Position numbers and translations under genes: made by a program. This document shows positions 23,077 through 31,683 of a stretch of DNA of 64,000 nt, in pieces; positions within the stretch are counted from its first letter, which is position 1, and each line of letters opens with the position of its first letter. The DNA lies in NCBI GenBank assembly GCA_050946835.1, contig JBMNVN010000006.1:1-64000 (forward strand), given 5' to 3'. Origin of the DNA: UBA1447 sp002329225 (GTDB lineage Bacteria; Bacillota; Clostridia; Oscillospirales; Acutalibacteraceae). Below the pieces are notes generated by a model, which saw only the letters and a program-made list of their open reading frames with translations, was not told the DNA's origin and made no database searches.

Positions 23077-24444
23077 CTACCAACCGTAGACTTCGCTCCC
23101 CCACTTTTTCTCTATCAGGGTTTGTTCCGTATAGATAAGCGTATTATCCTTAATATCTTTATTTAGCAATACGCCTGCGCCTATAACGCTGTATGGCCCT
23201 ATTTTAACGCCGGGCATAAGAATTGCATTGACACCCGTACGGCAATAGTCACCGAGAAAAACTGCCTCGGAATAATCCGCAGCAAACTCCTTGCGCCCCT
23301 TTACCGACTGAATGGTTATACCGTCATCAAAGCGCAGACTGCCGCAAACGGTCGCCGCACCTATATCCGTGTTTTCCCCTATAATCCCCGACATTTCCAT
23401 GTAGTGATAAAGGAAGACCCGATCCAAAATTATTCCTTCGAGTTCCGCAGCGTGGCTGACTATACACTCATTGCCGATTGTGGAGCAATTTTCCACAAAA
23501 CAGGCATTGCGCACCTGGGTGTTATTACCTATGACCACATTACCCTGGATTATAGCGCCGTTCTTTATGATAGTGTTATCACCGACTATAATACTGCCTT
23601 CAATGATAACATTCCTGCCGATTCGGCTGTTCTTCCCAAGTTTAACAAAACCGGCAATGGAGGCGGTATCGTCTATGGAAGCGCCCTCACCCAGCTCATT
23701 TTTTGTAAGGGCGGAGCAGCGCTCCGTATTAATACCTCTGTTGGCAATAAGGATATGCCAGGGCTTGTCAATATCGTAAACCGCCTTATCCGCAGTAACG
23801 GCGCCCAACTTCATACCGCGCTTAACTTCATCCGCAAGGCTGACTTCAAGATAAGCCTCCAAGGGGGGCATCATACCAACCTCGGTATAGGGGAAGCGGG
23901 AGGGATTAAAGCGCAGCGCTTCAAAAAATGCGGAGGGCAAAGCAAAACCGCCGAAGAAATGTGTGCTTTCGCTGCGGGAGTGACCCCAAATTTCTTTAAC
24001 ACAGCCGTCTTCAATATTGCAGCCGATATAATCCGAACTGCGCTCCGCAATCGGAGAAACCAGCGCTTGGGACTCCCCGCTCTTTTCAAATGCGGCCACA
24101 AGCTTTTTAAGGTCGTCAGCACTGACTATAGTATCCCCGTATAAGGCCAAAAAGCTTTCGCCCTTAACATAATCGCCGGCAGCCAGTAAAGAAAAGGCGG
24201 TACCCTTGGGAGCATTTTCGACTATCACGGTTACATTCGAGTAGTCACGGAAGTATGCTCTTATCTCATCCGCAAAGGGACCGGCAACAAGTATGATGTT
24301 ATCAAACCCCATGGATGTCAAAGCATCCACGGAATAGGCAACAATCGGTTTGTTGGACACGGGGAACATAACCTTATTGCGTATCTGCGCATAAGGCCAA
24401 ATTTTTGTACCGGAACCGGCACATAATACAACAGCATCTTTCAT
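23077..24444 (-). CDS. GlmU-like sugar-1-phosphate nucleotidyltransferase with left-handed beta-helix
   Basis: This 455-aa protein has an N-terminal nucleotidyltransferase domain (residues 1-230) and a C-terminal hexapeptide-repeat helix (about 250-440, with runs such as IGRNVIIEGSIIVGDNTII). The architecture is that of GlmU or mannose/glucose-1-phosphate transferases. The usual G-x-GTR-x-x-P signature reads GSGTKIWP and the PKPM motif is RNKVMFPVSNKP, so the catalytic Arg is replaced by Lys. Substrate therefore cannot be assigned, and true GlmU is not certain. The ATG at 24444 has GGAGGG 8 nt upstream; the frame is open further but has no SD. Confidence 0.8.
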   Translation of the reverse strand: MKDAVVLCAGSGTKIWPYAQIRNKVMFPVSNKPIVAYSVDALTSMGFDNIILVAGPFADEIRAYFRDYSNVTVIVENAPKGTAFSLLAAGDYVKGESFLALYGDTIVSADDLKKLVAAFEKSGESQALVSPIAERSSDYIGCNIEDGCVKEIWGHSRSESTHFFGGFALPSAFFEALRFNPSRFPYTEVGMMPPLEAYLEVSLADEVKRGMKLGAVTADKAVYDIDKPWHILIANRGINTERCSALTKNELGEGASIDDTASIAGFVKLGKNSRIGRNVIIEGSIIVGDNTIIKNGAIIQGNVVIGNNTQVRNACFVENCSTIGNECIVSHAAELEGIILDRVFLYHYMEMSGIIGENTDIGAATVCGSLRFDDGITIQSVKGRKEFAADYSEAVFLGDYCRTGVNAILMPGVKIGPYSVIGAGVLLNKDIKDNTLIYTEQTLIEKKWGSEVYGW

Positions 24445-24841
24445 TTTAATAACCCTCCGTAATTGATGGAAGTCTATGTTTACCAACCCGAAAAAAATCC
24501 CGGTTCTTGCCGACATCTTCTTTACCGGAAATAGACAGAAATTTAACTACGATACAGTATAACACAAGAAAAATGCGGAATAAAGAGTTATATAATTAAA
24601 TTAAGGATTATCCGCCTTTATTAAAGCCGATTGAGGCAAACGGTGCATTTTGCCGATGTCCGGTTGACAAAGTTTTTGCCCTTGTGTAGAATTGGTGCGG
24701 ATTCAAGTTACCTCTCTTTCCGTATTAAGAGTTGACGGTATGAATCCGGAAAAGGCTCTTTCTTTTACCAAAGCACTATCTTTTCAGGAACATTCCCGGT
24801 AATTCCAATACCACCGCAATAACAATAAAAGGAGTAAAGCT
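24445..24841. other. Divergent promoter region between the nucleotidyltransferase and aminotransferase genes
   Basis: This 397-bp intergenic region has no supported gene. It holds the strong rightward promoter at 24664..24692 and a weak leftward TTTATT-17-TATACT pair near 24561..24589. The 150-nt leader of the rightward transcript shows no riboswitch or T-box that I can recognise. Confidence 0.5.
24664..24692 (+). promoter_or_regulatory. Consensus sigma-A promoter for the DegT aminotransferase gene
   Basis: A perfect TTGACA, a 17-bp spacer and TAGAAT. The leader to the start codon is about 143 nt. Confidence 0.8.
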
Positions 24842-26053
24842 ATGAGTAAACTTGCTATTAACGGCGGCAGTAAAGTTAAAACCAACAGTTTTCCGCGTTG
24901 GCCCATGTTCGGCGAAAAAGAGGCGGAAGCCCTGAACAGAGTCCTGAACAGCGGCGTTTGGGGAACTTTGGGCAATGAAGTAGCGGAGTTCAATGAGAAG
25001 TTTGCGGTCTATCAGGGGGCTAAATATGCTTTAGGGGTTACAAACGGCACCCACACCCTTGAAATCCTCCTGCGTGCCTTGGATGTAGGCCCCGGGGATG
25101 AAGTAATAGTTCCGCCATACACATTCAACGCCACCGTGTCCAGCGTTATGATGGTCGGGGCAACCCCCGTCTTTGCCGACATTGAAGAGGGTTCCTATAA
25201 CCTGGACGCCGTTTGTGCCGAAAAAGCCGTTACACCCAACACCAAGGCCATTATCCCCGTACATATCGGCGGGCGCTCCTGCGATATGGATGCTTTTATG
25301 GCTTTAGCAAAAAAATACAATCTTTTGATAATTGAAGACGCAGCCCAGGGGGTTGGCGGCGAGTGGAAAGGCACAAAGGTCGGCTCAATAGGTAACGGCG
25401 GTTCTTTCAGCTTCCAAGCCAGCAAAAACCTGACCGCCGGTGAAGGCGGAGCTATAACCACAAATGACGAAGAGTTATATGACAGATGTTTTTCTATCCA
25501 CCACTGCGGAAGGGATATGAAAAAAGGCATCTGGTATGACCATCCGATTTTAGGCACCAACGCCCGCATGACGGAGTGGCAGGCGGCAATACTAAACGCA
25601 CAGATGGATAAACTTGACCGGCAGTTGGAACTGCGTATGAAGAATGCGGCCTACCTCAACAACAGGCTCAAAGAGATACCCTGCACCGGAATTATGACTC
25701 CCGACGAGAGGGTTACCAAAAACGCTTATCACCTGTTCATTTTTAAGTACTTTGCGGATAAATGCAAAGGCCTGCCCAGAGAGAAATTTATTGAAGCTCT
25801 TAAAGCGGAAGGCATCCCCTGCGCACCCGGTTATGTCTGCCTTTACAGGCAAGGGCTGCTCACCTCTCCCCAGGCTAAGCGTTACCTCAGGGCAGACGCA
25901 AATTATGACATCTTTTTGCCGAACTCCGAAAAAGCCTGCTATGAAGAGGGAATGTGGCTGTATCAGTATATGCTCCTCGGTACGCAAAAGGATATGGACG
26001 ATGTGGCCGATGCCATTATTAAGATTTATGAAAACGTTGATGAGTTGCTCTGA
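24842..26053 (+). CDS. DegT/DnrJ/EryC1/StrS-family PLP aminotransferase
   Basis: This 403-aa fold type I aminotransferase has the usual DegT features. LGVTNGTHTLEILLRALDVGPGDEV is near residue 61, DAAQGVGGEWKG near 168 and the PLP-lysine segment SFQASKNLTAGEGGA near 192-206. Such enzymes transfer an amino group to keto-sugars or act on related cyclitols. GGAG lies 7 nt before the ATG. The transcript ends at the terminator just downstream, so it is monocistronic. No other sugar-biosynthesis genes flank it except the divergent nucleotidyltransferase, so a nucleotide-sugar substrate is only suggested. Confidence 0.9.
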   Translation: MSKLAINGGSKVKTNSFPRWPMFGEKEAEALNRVLNSGVWGTLGNEVAEFNEKFAVYQGAKYALGVTNGTHTLEILLRALDVGPGDEVIVPPYTFNATVSSVMMVGATPVFADIEEGSYNLDAVCAEKAVTPNTKAIIPVHIGGRSCDMDAFMALAKKYNLLIIEDAAQGVGGEWKGTKVGSIGNGGSFSFQASKNLTAGEGGAITTNDEELYDRCFSIHHCGRDMKKGIWYDHPILGTNARMTEWQAAILNAQMDKLDRQLELRMKNAAYLNNRLKEIPCTGIMTPDERVTKNAYHLFIFKYFADKCKGLPREKFIEALKAEGIPCAPGYVCLYRQGLLTSPQAKRYLRADANYDIFLPNSEKACYEEGMWLYQYMLLGTQKDMDDVADAIIKIYENVDELL

Positions 26054-26086
26054 GAGCTTGCAAGACTGAAATATAATCTCGCATTT

Positions 26087-26128
26087 AATGCGGGGGAAAG
26101 TTAAGCGCTTCGCCCCCGCATTCTTTTA
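26087..26128 (+). terminator. Rho-independent terminator
   Basis: AATGCGGGGG pairs with CCCCCGCATT across a 16-nt loop and is followed by CTTTTATG. It ends the DegT gene transcript. Confidence 0.8.
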
Positions 26129-26219
26129 TGCAAAGCTCTTGTCAACGTCAAACGTGATGTCTTTTAAACAGTTTTCTGTATAATTATTAGGTTTTTGACC
26201 CCCAAAATACCCTTTTTTC

Positions 26220-26248
26220 TTGACATTATAATATTCTTAATGTAATAT
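26220..26248 (+). promoter_or_regulatory. Promoter of the amino-acid ABC transporter operon
   Basis: A perfect TTGACA, a 17-bp spacer and TAATAT lie about 32 bp upstream of the binding-protein gene, whose ATG is preceded by GGAGG. Confidence 0.8.
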
Positions 26249-26279
26249 AGGCGTTACAAAAATACTTGGAGGTATTATA

Positions 26280-27119
26280 ATGAAAAAGTTTCTTTGTGTA
26301 TTCTTGGCAGTACTCTTTGTCGCTTTCTCTTTTACCGGCTGCAAAGGGAACAAAAACGATGAACAGAAAGATGCCACGGTTGCTATCGCCTCACTCAACG
26401 ACCTGAACGGCAAAAAAGTTGCTGTCCAAAACGACACAACTTCGGACTATTTTGCTCAAGCTCTCCTCGACAAGGGCGAAATCAAGTTTGAAATTCTCCG
26501 CTATGAGAAAATTATTCAGTGCTACGACGATATGGCGCTCAAAAGAGTTGACGCAATCCTCGTTGACGAAGTTGTTGCAGCCGCTTATATGGATGTCAGT
26601 AAAGTTGTGTGGAGCAACACCGAAGGCGAGCCCATAGGCATCTGCATCAAAAAAGGCAATGACGACTTTGCCGCGATTGTGGAAAAATTAATTGATACCT
26701 TTTATTTTGACGGCACCATAGCGACTATTGCCAACAAATACTTCGGCCGCAATGTTACAGAAGGGGTGCGCACGGTAACCGCAGCGCCCGAACTTGACCT
26801 TAGCAAACTCAAGACTCTCAACGAAGGCGTTCTTAAAGTCGGTATGGAAGTCGGTTATCCTCCCATGGAGTATGTGGATACCGACGGCATTACACCGATC
26901 GGCTTTGACGTTGAACTGGCCGGCAAAATTGCCGAAAAACTCGGACTTAAACTTGAGATTGTCAACACCGCCTGGGACGGCATATTTGCAGCATTGGACA
27001 ACAGCGAGTTTGATATGATAATGTCCTCCGTGAGCATTACACCGGAAAGACAGGAAAAATTCATTCTCACCGAACCCTACATATCCAACAAAATCGTCCT
27101 TGTTGTTCCCGGACCATAA
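26280..27119 (+). CDS. Amino-acid ABC transporter binding lipoprotein, circularly permuted SBP_bac_3
   Basis: This 279-aa lipoprotein has a signal peptide ending in a lipobox FTGC (Cys 21) and binds an amino acid outside the membrane. The domain order is unusual. Residues about 38-160 (DLNGKKVAVQNDTTSDYFAQ, KRVDAILVDEVVAA, EPIGICIKKGNDDFA, DGTIATIANKYFG) correspond to the second half of canonical family 3 binding proteins. Residues about 185-278 (LKVGMEVGYPPMEYVD, IGFDVELAGKIAEKLGL, FDMIMSSVSITPERQE, EPYISNKIVLVV) correspond to the first half. A linker of about 25 residues joins the native C- and N-termini. Each half occurs once, so this is a circular permutation and not a tandem copy or truncation. 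Confidence 0.88.
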   Translation: MKKFLCVFLAVLFVAFSFTGCKGNKNDEQKDATVAIASLNDLNGKKVAVQNDTTSDYFAQALLDKGEIKFEILRYEKIIQCYDDMALKRVDAILVDEVVAAAYMDVSKVVWSNTEGEPIGICIKKGNDDFAAIVEKLIDTFYFDGTIATIANKYFGRNVTEGVRTVTAAPELDLSKLKTLNEGVLKVGMEVGYPPMEYVDTDGITPIGFDVELAGKIAEKLGLKLEIVNTAWDGIFAALDNSEFDMIMSSVSITPERQEKFILTEPYISNKIVLVVPGP

Positions 27120-27133
27120 AATAACATCACAAC

Positions 27134-27163
27134 GGAAGGGCTGCTTTTCGGGGCAGCCCTTCC
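27134..27163 (+). other. Strong intercistronic hairpin
   Basis: GGAAGGGCTGC pairs perfectly (11 bp) with GCAGCCCTTCC across an 8-nt loop, between the binding-protein and permease genes. No U-run follows, so it is more likely an mRNA-stabilising or attenuating stem that keeps binding-protein expression above that of the membrane parts. Confidence 0.7.
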
Positions 27164-27182
27164 GATTAAACGGAGTATTTTA

Positions 27183-27842
27183 ATGGAAAAACTGCAGCAG
27201 ATAATAACCTGGATGCCCGCTTTGCTTAAGGCTACACAGACCACTCTTTTGCTCTCAGTAACCTCAACGCTGACGGCGTTGTTTTTGAGTGTGTTCCTTG
27301 CCTTGGGTAAGATTTCCAAAATTAACATTATAAATAAACCGTGCAGTGCATATATCTTCTTTTTCCGCGGCACTCCCCTGCTTATGCAGCTGTTTTTTAT
27401 ATATTACACTTTGCCTCAACTCATCCCCTCTCTTACCATAAAAAGCCGTTTTGTGGCGGCTTGGATTGCTTTTTCATTAAACATAGCCGCTTATCTGGCG
27501 GAGATTATCCGGGCGGCAATTCAGTCCATTGATAAAGGTCAGCTTGAAGCGGCAAAAGCCCTTGGCATGACCTACGGCCAGACAATGAGGCTTATAGTTA
27601 TCCCGCAGGCGTACAGACGCATGATTCCGCCTATTTGTAATGAGTTTGTTATGGTGCTCAAAGACACCTCCCTTGTGTCAATCATCGCCCTTTCCGACCT
27701 GACCTTTCAAACCAGGATGATTGCCGCAAATAAAGCCAGTTCCCTTGTCTATATCCCGGCAATGTTTATCTATCTTGTTATTACCGCCGTCTTCACCTTT
27801 ATATTTAACAAGCTGGAAAAGAAACTGTCGGTATACGAATAG
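27183..27842 (+). CDS. Polar amino-acid ABC transporter permease
   Basis: This 219-aa inner-membrane permease belongs to the HisM/GlnP family. It has about five hydrophobic segments, starting with LLSVTSTLTALFLSVFLALG. The family EAA-like coupling loop is QLEAAKALGMTYGQTMRLIVIPQAYRR near residues 119-145, which contacts the ATPase. It also has FFRGTPLLMQLFFIYY near 58, typical of HAAT permeases. It works with the adjacent ATPase and the lipoprotein and presumably forms a homodimer, as only one permease gene is present. Confidence 0.93.
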   Translation: MEKLQQIITWMPALLKATQTTLLLSVTSTLTALFLSVFLALGKISKINIINKPCSAYIFFFRGTPLLMQLFFIYYTLPQLIPSLTIKSRFVAAWIAFSLNIAAYLAEIIRAAIQSIDKGQLEAAKALGMTYGQTMRLIVIPQAYRRMIPPICNEFVMVLKDTSLVSIIALSDLTFQTRMIAANKASSLVYIPAMFIYLVITAVFTFIFNKLEKKLSVYE

Positions 27843-27853
27843 GAGGGTTAATT

Positions 27854-28630
27854 ATGGCTATGATAGTAACTGAAAATTTATGTAAGAGCTTTCACTCTCT
27901 GGAAGTGCTGAAAGATGTTAGTTTGACAATTGATCAGGGTGAAGTGGTCTGTATTGTCGGCCCTTCCGGAGCCGGAAAGTCCACTTACCTCAGAGCTTTA
28001 AATAATCTTGAAACAATTAACAGCGGCAAAATATACATAGACGGCGTGCTTATTGAGGACAGAGAAAAAGGCAGCCACACAAACAAGGTAAAAATAAGCA
28101 GAAGTGAACGGCTTTCCATTCTGCTTGAGCTGGGCATGGTCTTTCAGCGTTTTAACCTCTTTCCCCATATGACAGCCCTTGAAAACATAGTAATAGCTCA
28201 GACAACCGTACGTAAAAGAAGCAAGGAGGAAGCCACCGAAAAAGCTCTTGACCTTTTGGAGCGTGTGGGACTTCTTGACAAGACGAATGAATACCCAAGC
28301 AAACTTTCCGGCGGGCAGCAGCAACGTCTGGCTATAGCCAGAGCCCTTGCTATGGACCCGAAAGTAATGCTGTTTGACGAACCCACCTCCGCCCTTGACC
28401 CCGAACTTGTGGGCGAGGTGCTGGCGGTAATGAAAAAACTTGCCGAAGACGGCATGACTATGATAGTTGTCACCCATGAAATGGCTTTTGCCCGTGATGT
28501 GGCTGACAGGGTTGTATTTATGGCCGACGGAGTGATAGTTGAGCAGTCCCCTCCCGAAGAGTTCTTTAATAATCCCAAAAATCCGAGACTGCGGGAATTT
28601 TTAAGACGTACTATCACAAGAGAAGAGTAG
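27854..28630 (+). CDS. Polar amino-acid ABC transporter ATPase
   Basis: This 258-aa ATPase of the GlnQ/HisP type energises uptake. Walker A is GPSGAGKST (near residue 36), the Q-loop is VFQRFNLFPHMTALENI (near 96), the signature LSGGQQQRLAIARALA (near 152), Walker B VMLFDEPTSALDPE (near 175) and the H-loop VVTHEMAFA (near 206). It starts 11 bp after the permease with GGAGG ahead. A 15-20 residue insertion before the Q-loop (KGSHTNKVKISRSER) is somewhat longer than in typical GlnQ. Confidence 0.95.
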   Translation: MAMIVTENLCKSFHSLEVLKDVSLTIDQGEVVCIVGPSGAGKSTYLRALNNLETINSGKIYIDGVLIEDREKGSHTNKVKISRSERLSILLELGMVFQRFNLFPHMTALENIVIAQTTVRKRSKEEATEKALDLLERVGLLDKTNEYPSKLSGGQQQRLAIARALAMDPKVMLFDEPTSALDPELVGEVLAVMKKLAEDGMTMIVVTHEMAFARDVADRVVFMADGVIVEQSPPEEFFNNPKNPRLREFLRRTITREE

Positions 28631-28679
28631 TTAAAAAATTCGAAAATAAATATATACATTTATACATTTTATAGTAGAG

Positions 28680-28730
28680 AAGAGCCTGCCGTTATGATAT
28701 AATGTCGTTCAGCGGCTCTTATTTTTATTT
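28680..28730 (+). terminator. Putative terminator after the ABC transporter operon
   Basis: AAGAGCC (28680..28686) pairs with GGCTCTT (28714..28720) and is followed by ATTTTTATTT. The loop is long (27 nt) and contains a TATAAT that may be the -10 of a promoter for the next operon; no good -35 is seen. Confidence 0.55.
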
Positions 28731-28837
28731 CCGCCGGGTTGAAACGGAGAGTAAATGTGTAAATCAAGGCATAATACTGTTCCCGGCAGTTCGGGCCGCC
28801 TTAAAAAACCGTATTTACTTGAAAGGAGACAAATCAC

Positions 28838-30166
28838 ATGGGACTTATTAAAGCAGCAATGGGTGCAGCAGGCGGCGTGTTGGCCGACCAATGGCGAGAG
28901 TATTTTTATTGTGAGTCTATCCCCGAAACCATTCTTGTAACAAAGGGCGAAAAACGTGTAGGCGGCCGTTCTTCAAACACAAAAGGCAGTGACAACATTA
29001 TCAGCAACGGCTCGATTATTGCAATTGCCGACGGCCAATGCATGATTATTGTGGAGCAGGGAAAGGTTGCGGAAATTTGCGCCGAACCCGGCGAATTTGT
29101 TTATGACACCTCCACGGAACCGAGCGTTTTTGCCGGTGATTTAGGCACGAGTATTGTTGAGTCTTTTAAAACGATGGGCAAGCGTTTCACCTTTGGCGGT
29201 GAACCCCCGAAAGATCAGCGTGTTTATTACTTTAACAAAAAAGAACTTGTAGGCAACAAGTACGGAACCCCGAGCCCGGTACCCTTCCGGGTGGTAGACC
29301 AAAACATCGGCCTTGACATAGACATTGCCATACGCTGTTTCGGCGAATACAGCTACAGAATAAGCGATCCGCTTTTGTTCTATACCAATGTCAGCGGAAA
29401 TGTTGAGAGCGACTATCCCCGCGAAAAAATTGACGGCCAGTTAAAGACGGAACTTATGACCGCATTACAGCCGGCTTTTGCAAGACTGTCCGCAATGGGC
29501 ATTCGCTATTCGGCATTGCCCGGCCACACTATGGAGTTGGCTGAGGCCCTTAATGATATCCTTTCGACAAAGTGGAGGCAACTGCGCGGACTTGAAATTG
29601 TGAGTTTCGGTGTTTCCAGCGTAAAGGCAAGCGATGAAGACGAGAAGATGATAAAAGAACTCCAGAGAAATGCCACTCTCCGCAATCCCAACATGGCGGC
29701 GGCTCACCTCGTAGGCGCTCAGGCTCAGGCAATGCAATCCGCTGCAGCCAACGAAGGCGCAGGCCCGGCAATGGCATTTATGGGTATGAACATGGCCGGA
29801 CAGGCGGGCGGAATGAATGCTCAAAATCTTTTTGCAATGGGTCAGCAACAGGGCCAGCAACAGGCTCCTCCTGCCGCACCGGCAGGGGCTGCAACAGGCT
29901 GGACTTGCGCTTGCGGCAAGGCGGGCAACACGGGTAAATTCTGCATGGAATGCGGCAAACCTCAACCCGAACCCGCTGCGGGCTGGACCTGTTCCTGCGG
30001 AGCCGTAAGCAAAGGTAAGTTCTGCACCGAATGCGGCAAACCCAAGCCGGCCGGTGTTCCCCAGTACAAATGCGACAAGTGCGGCTGGGAACCGGATGAT
30101 AAAACTGCCCCGCCCAAGTTCTGCCCTGAATGCGGCGATGTGTTTGATGACGGCGATATCAACTGA
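28838..30166 (+). CDS. SPFH-domain protein with C-terminal zinc ribbons (YdjI-like)
   Basis: This 442-aa protein is built from an N-terminal hydrophobic start, an SPFH/band-7 domain (about 20-310) and a linker rich in Met, Gln, Ala and Gly (about 290-345). Three zinc-ribbon modules follow near 348-440 (WTCACGKAGNTGKFCMECGK, then WTCSCGAVSKGKFCTECGK, then CDKCGWEPDDKTAPPKFCPECG). In Bacillus the YdjI SPFH protein assembles with YdjG and YdjH in a membrane-stress complex. The downstream zinc-ribbon and TPM genes suggest the same partnership here. AAAGGAG precedes the ATG. Confidence 0.85.
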   Translation: MGLIKAAMGAAGGVLADQWREYFYCESIPETILVTKGEKRVGGRSSNTKGSDNIISNGSIIAIADGQCMIIVEQGKVAEICAEPGEFVYDTSTEPSVFAGDLGTSIVESFKTMGKRFTFGGEPPKDQRVYYFNKKELVGNKYGTPSPVPFRVVDQNIGLDIDIAIRCFGEYSYRISDPLLFYTNVSGNVESDYPREKIDGQLKTELMTALQPAFARLSAMGIRYSALPGHTMELAEALNDILSTKWRQLRGLEIVSFGVSSVKASDEDEKMIKELQRNATLRNPNMAAAHLVGAQAQAMQSAAANEGAGPAMAFMGMNMAGQAGGMNAQNLFAMGQQQGQQQAPPAAPAGAATGWTCACGKAGNTGKFCMECGKPQPEPAAGWTCSCGAVSKGKFCTECGKPKPAGVPQYKCDKCGWEPDDKTAPPKFCPECGDVFDDGDIN

Positions 30167-30227
30167 AAATTGAATATTGATTTCGAGTTAACCGAGTATT
30201 AATCAAGTTATCTCTGTGTTTTATGTT

Positions 30228-30272
30228 AAATCCCGGCGAAAAATTTAATAAAGTTTATCGCCGGGATTTTTA
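30228..30272 (+). terminator. Rho-independent terminator (possibly partial)
   Basis: AAATCCCGGCGA pairs with TCGCCGGGATTT and is followed by TTTATG. It lies between the SPFH gene and the DUF4428-like gene. No promoter is obvious after it, so some readthrough is likely. Confidence 0.8.
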
Positions 30273-30320
30273 TGAGCCTAAAGCCTAACAACAATTAAAC
30301 AAATAAAAGGAGGAATAATA

Positions 30321-31094
30321 ATGGGATTGTTTGACAAAAAATTTTGTGATGTATGCGGGGCTAAAATCGGCCTTTTAGGCAACCGCAAACTTGAGGACGG
30401 CAACCTCTGCAAAGAGTGCGCTTCCAAGCTTTCACCCTTTTTCAGTGACCGCAGGCGCAGCACAGTGGCAGATATTAAGGAGCAGCTTGATTACAGGGAG
30501 CGCAACAAAGCCGATGTTGCAGCCTTTACTCCGACCCGCACCTTAGGGGTTAACCGCAAAGTGATTTTGGATGAAAATGCGGGCAAGTTTATTGTCACCT
30601 CTTCCAGAAACTGGAAAGATGATAATCCGGATGTTCTGGATTTTTCTCAGGTAACCGGATGTAATCTGGAAATTGAGGAAGATAAAAATGAAAAAACATA
30701 TGAAGACAGCGAAGGCAACGATGTAAGTTATTCACCGCCCCGTTATACTTACAGCTATGATTTTGTTGTGACTATCCATGTTAATCATCCGTATTTTGAC
30801 GAAATAACCGTTGATGTTAATGACAGTTCTATCGATGTTGAGCCGCCTGAATCAAGGGGGATGTTCGCCTCCTCCGCATTCGACCCGGCAAGCATCAGCA
30901 ACGAATACAGACAGCATCAGGCAATTGCACAGGAGATTATAGATGCGCTGACTAAGGTCAGAGAAGTCAGCCGTGAAACTGCCGCTGCCGCCAATGCTCC
31001 CAAAACGGCACAGACCTGCCAATTTTGCGGAGCCACCACCATTCCCGATGCCCAGGGGCGTTGTGAATACTGCGGCGGTGCAATGGGAAATTAA
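30321..31094 (+). CDS. DUF4428-domain protein with zinc ribbons
   Basis: This 257-aa cytoplasmic protein opens with a short zinc-binding unit (MGLFDKKFCDVCGAKIG, then LCKECASKL) characteristic of DUF4428. A beta-rich middle (residues about 75-180) with VILDENAGKFIV follows, and a C-terminal zinc ribbon ends the protein (CQFCGATTIPDAQGRCEYCGG). The function is unknown. The location between the SPFH protein and the TFIIB-like zinc-ribbon protein suggests a part in the same membrane-associated assembly. GGAGG lies 6-7 nt upstream of the ATG. Confidence 0.8.
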   Translation: MGLFDKKFCDVCGAKIGLLGNRKLEDGNLCKECASKLSPFFSDRRRSTVADIKEQLDYRERNKADVAAFTPTRTLGVNRKVILDENAGKFIVTSSRNWKDDNPDVLDFSQVTGCNLEIEEDKNEKTYEDSEGNDVSYSPPRYTYSYDFVVTIHVNHPYFDEITVDVNDSSIDVEPPESRGMFASSAFDPASISNEYRQHQAIAQEIIDALTKVREVSRETAAAANAPKTAQTCQFCGATTIPDAQGRCEYCGGAMGN

Positions 31095-31139
31095 TGAAAG
31101 TAATACCGACTGATTTTTTTAATAAAATGGAGGTAGATT

Positions 31140-31652
31140 ATGTCTTACCAATCCAATGAAAGCCGTCAAATAGTTTTTCCGGCACTTCCGAAATCATTGA
31201 GTGAGATTAAAGCGCTGCCGGAGGCATCCCTGCAAGAACCCTTCTTTACCGCCGCCCTGCTTATTCCGGCATTTTGCCTTTGGCCGAACAATAAAGATGA
31301 GGCAATGGAAATTCTTAACTTCTTAAAAGGCCCCCAGCCCCTTTCAAATTACGATATTCAGTTTATATCGGAACGCCTGCGGGGTAATGAATATGTCCCC
31401 ATGTCATATTTTAACGGTGCAACTCCGGAAAATAACTATACGCCATCCGAGCCCCTGACCGTCACGGTATCGACTACGCCCCTGAGCTTTTATGAGAGCG
31501 GTTATGCCAGGCTCTTTCTGCGTTCAGGCGGAGCGGACAGCCCGAGACCCGTGCTGATAAGGCAAAAGCCCTCTACGGGTGAATGGTTTATGGTTGAGCA
31601 ACTGCTCCTTGCGCAAATTCGCAAGCCTGTAGCCGAGGACCCCTGGGCCTGA
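31140..31652 (+). CDS. DUF6935-like hypothetical protein
   Basis: This 170-aa protein has an N-terminal helical part with LPKSLSEIKALPEASLQEPFFTAALLIPA (given here only as a region at residues 16-45) and a C-terminal beta-sheet part with ARLFLRSGG and RPVLIRQKPSTGEWFMVE. It resembles DUF6935 proteins that I associate with this SPFH/TPM neighbourhood; the family name is from memory and moderate in certainty. There is no signal peptide or membrane segment. The start has GGAGG 6 nt upstream. It is co-directional with close spacing (45 bp and 31 bp to its neighbours). Confidence 0.65.
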   Translation: MSYQSNESRQIVFPALPKSLSEIKALPEASLQEPFFTAALLIPAFCLWPNNKDEAMEILNFLKGPQPLSNYDIQFISERLRGNEYVPMSYFNGATPENNYTPSEPLTVTVSTTPLSFYESGYARLFLRSGGADSPRPVLIRQKPSTGEWFMVEQLLLAQIRKPVAEDPWA

Positions 31653-31683
31653 TTCTTAATTCATAAAGGAGGAAATTTGTTCG

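Noticed and set aside
24445..24841. Riboswitch or T-box in the long divergent leader
   Set aside because: No T-box sequence, specifier stem or conserved riboswitch core was seen.
28739..28744. TGAAAC upstream of the SPFH gene as a SigW-type -35, as in the Bacillus ydj operon
   Set aside because: No CGTA or CGTC -10 occurs at 15-17 bp downstream, so an ECF promoter is not supported.
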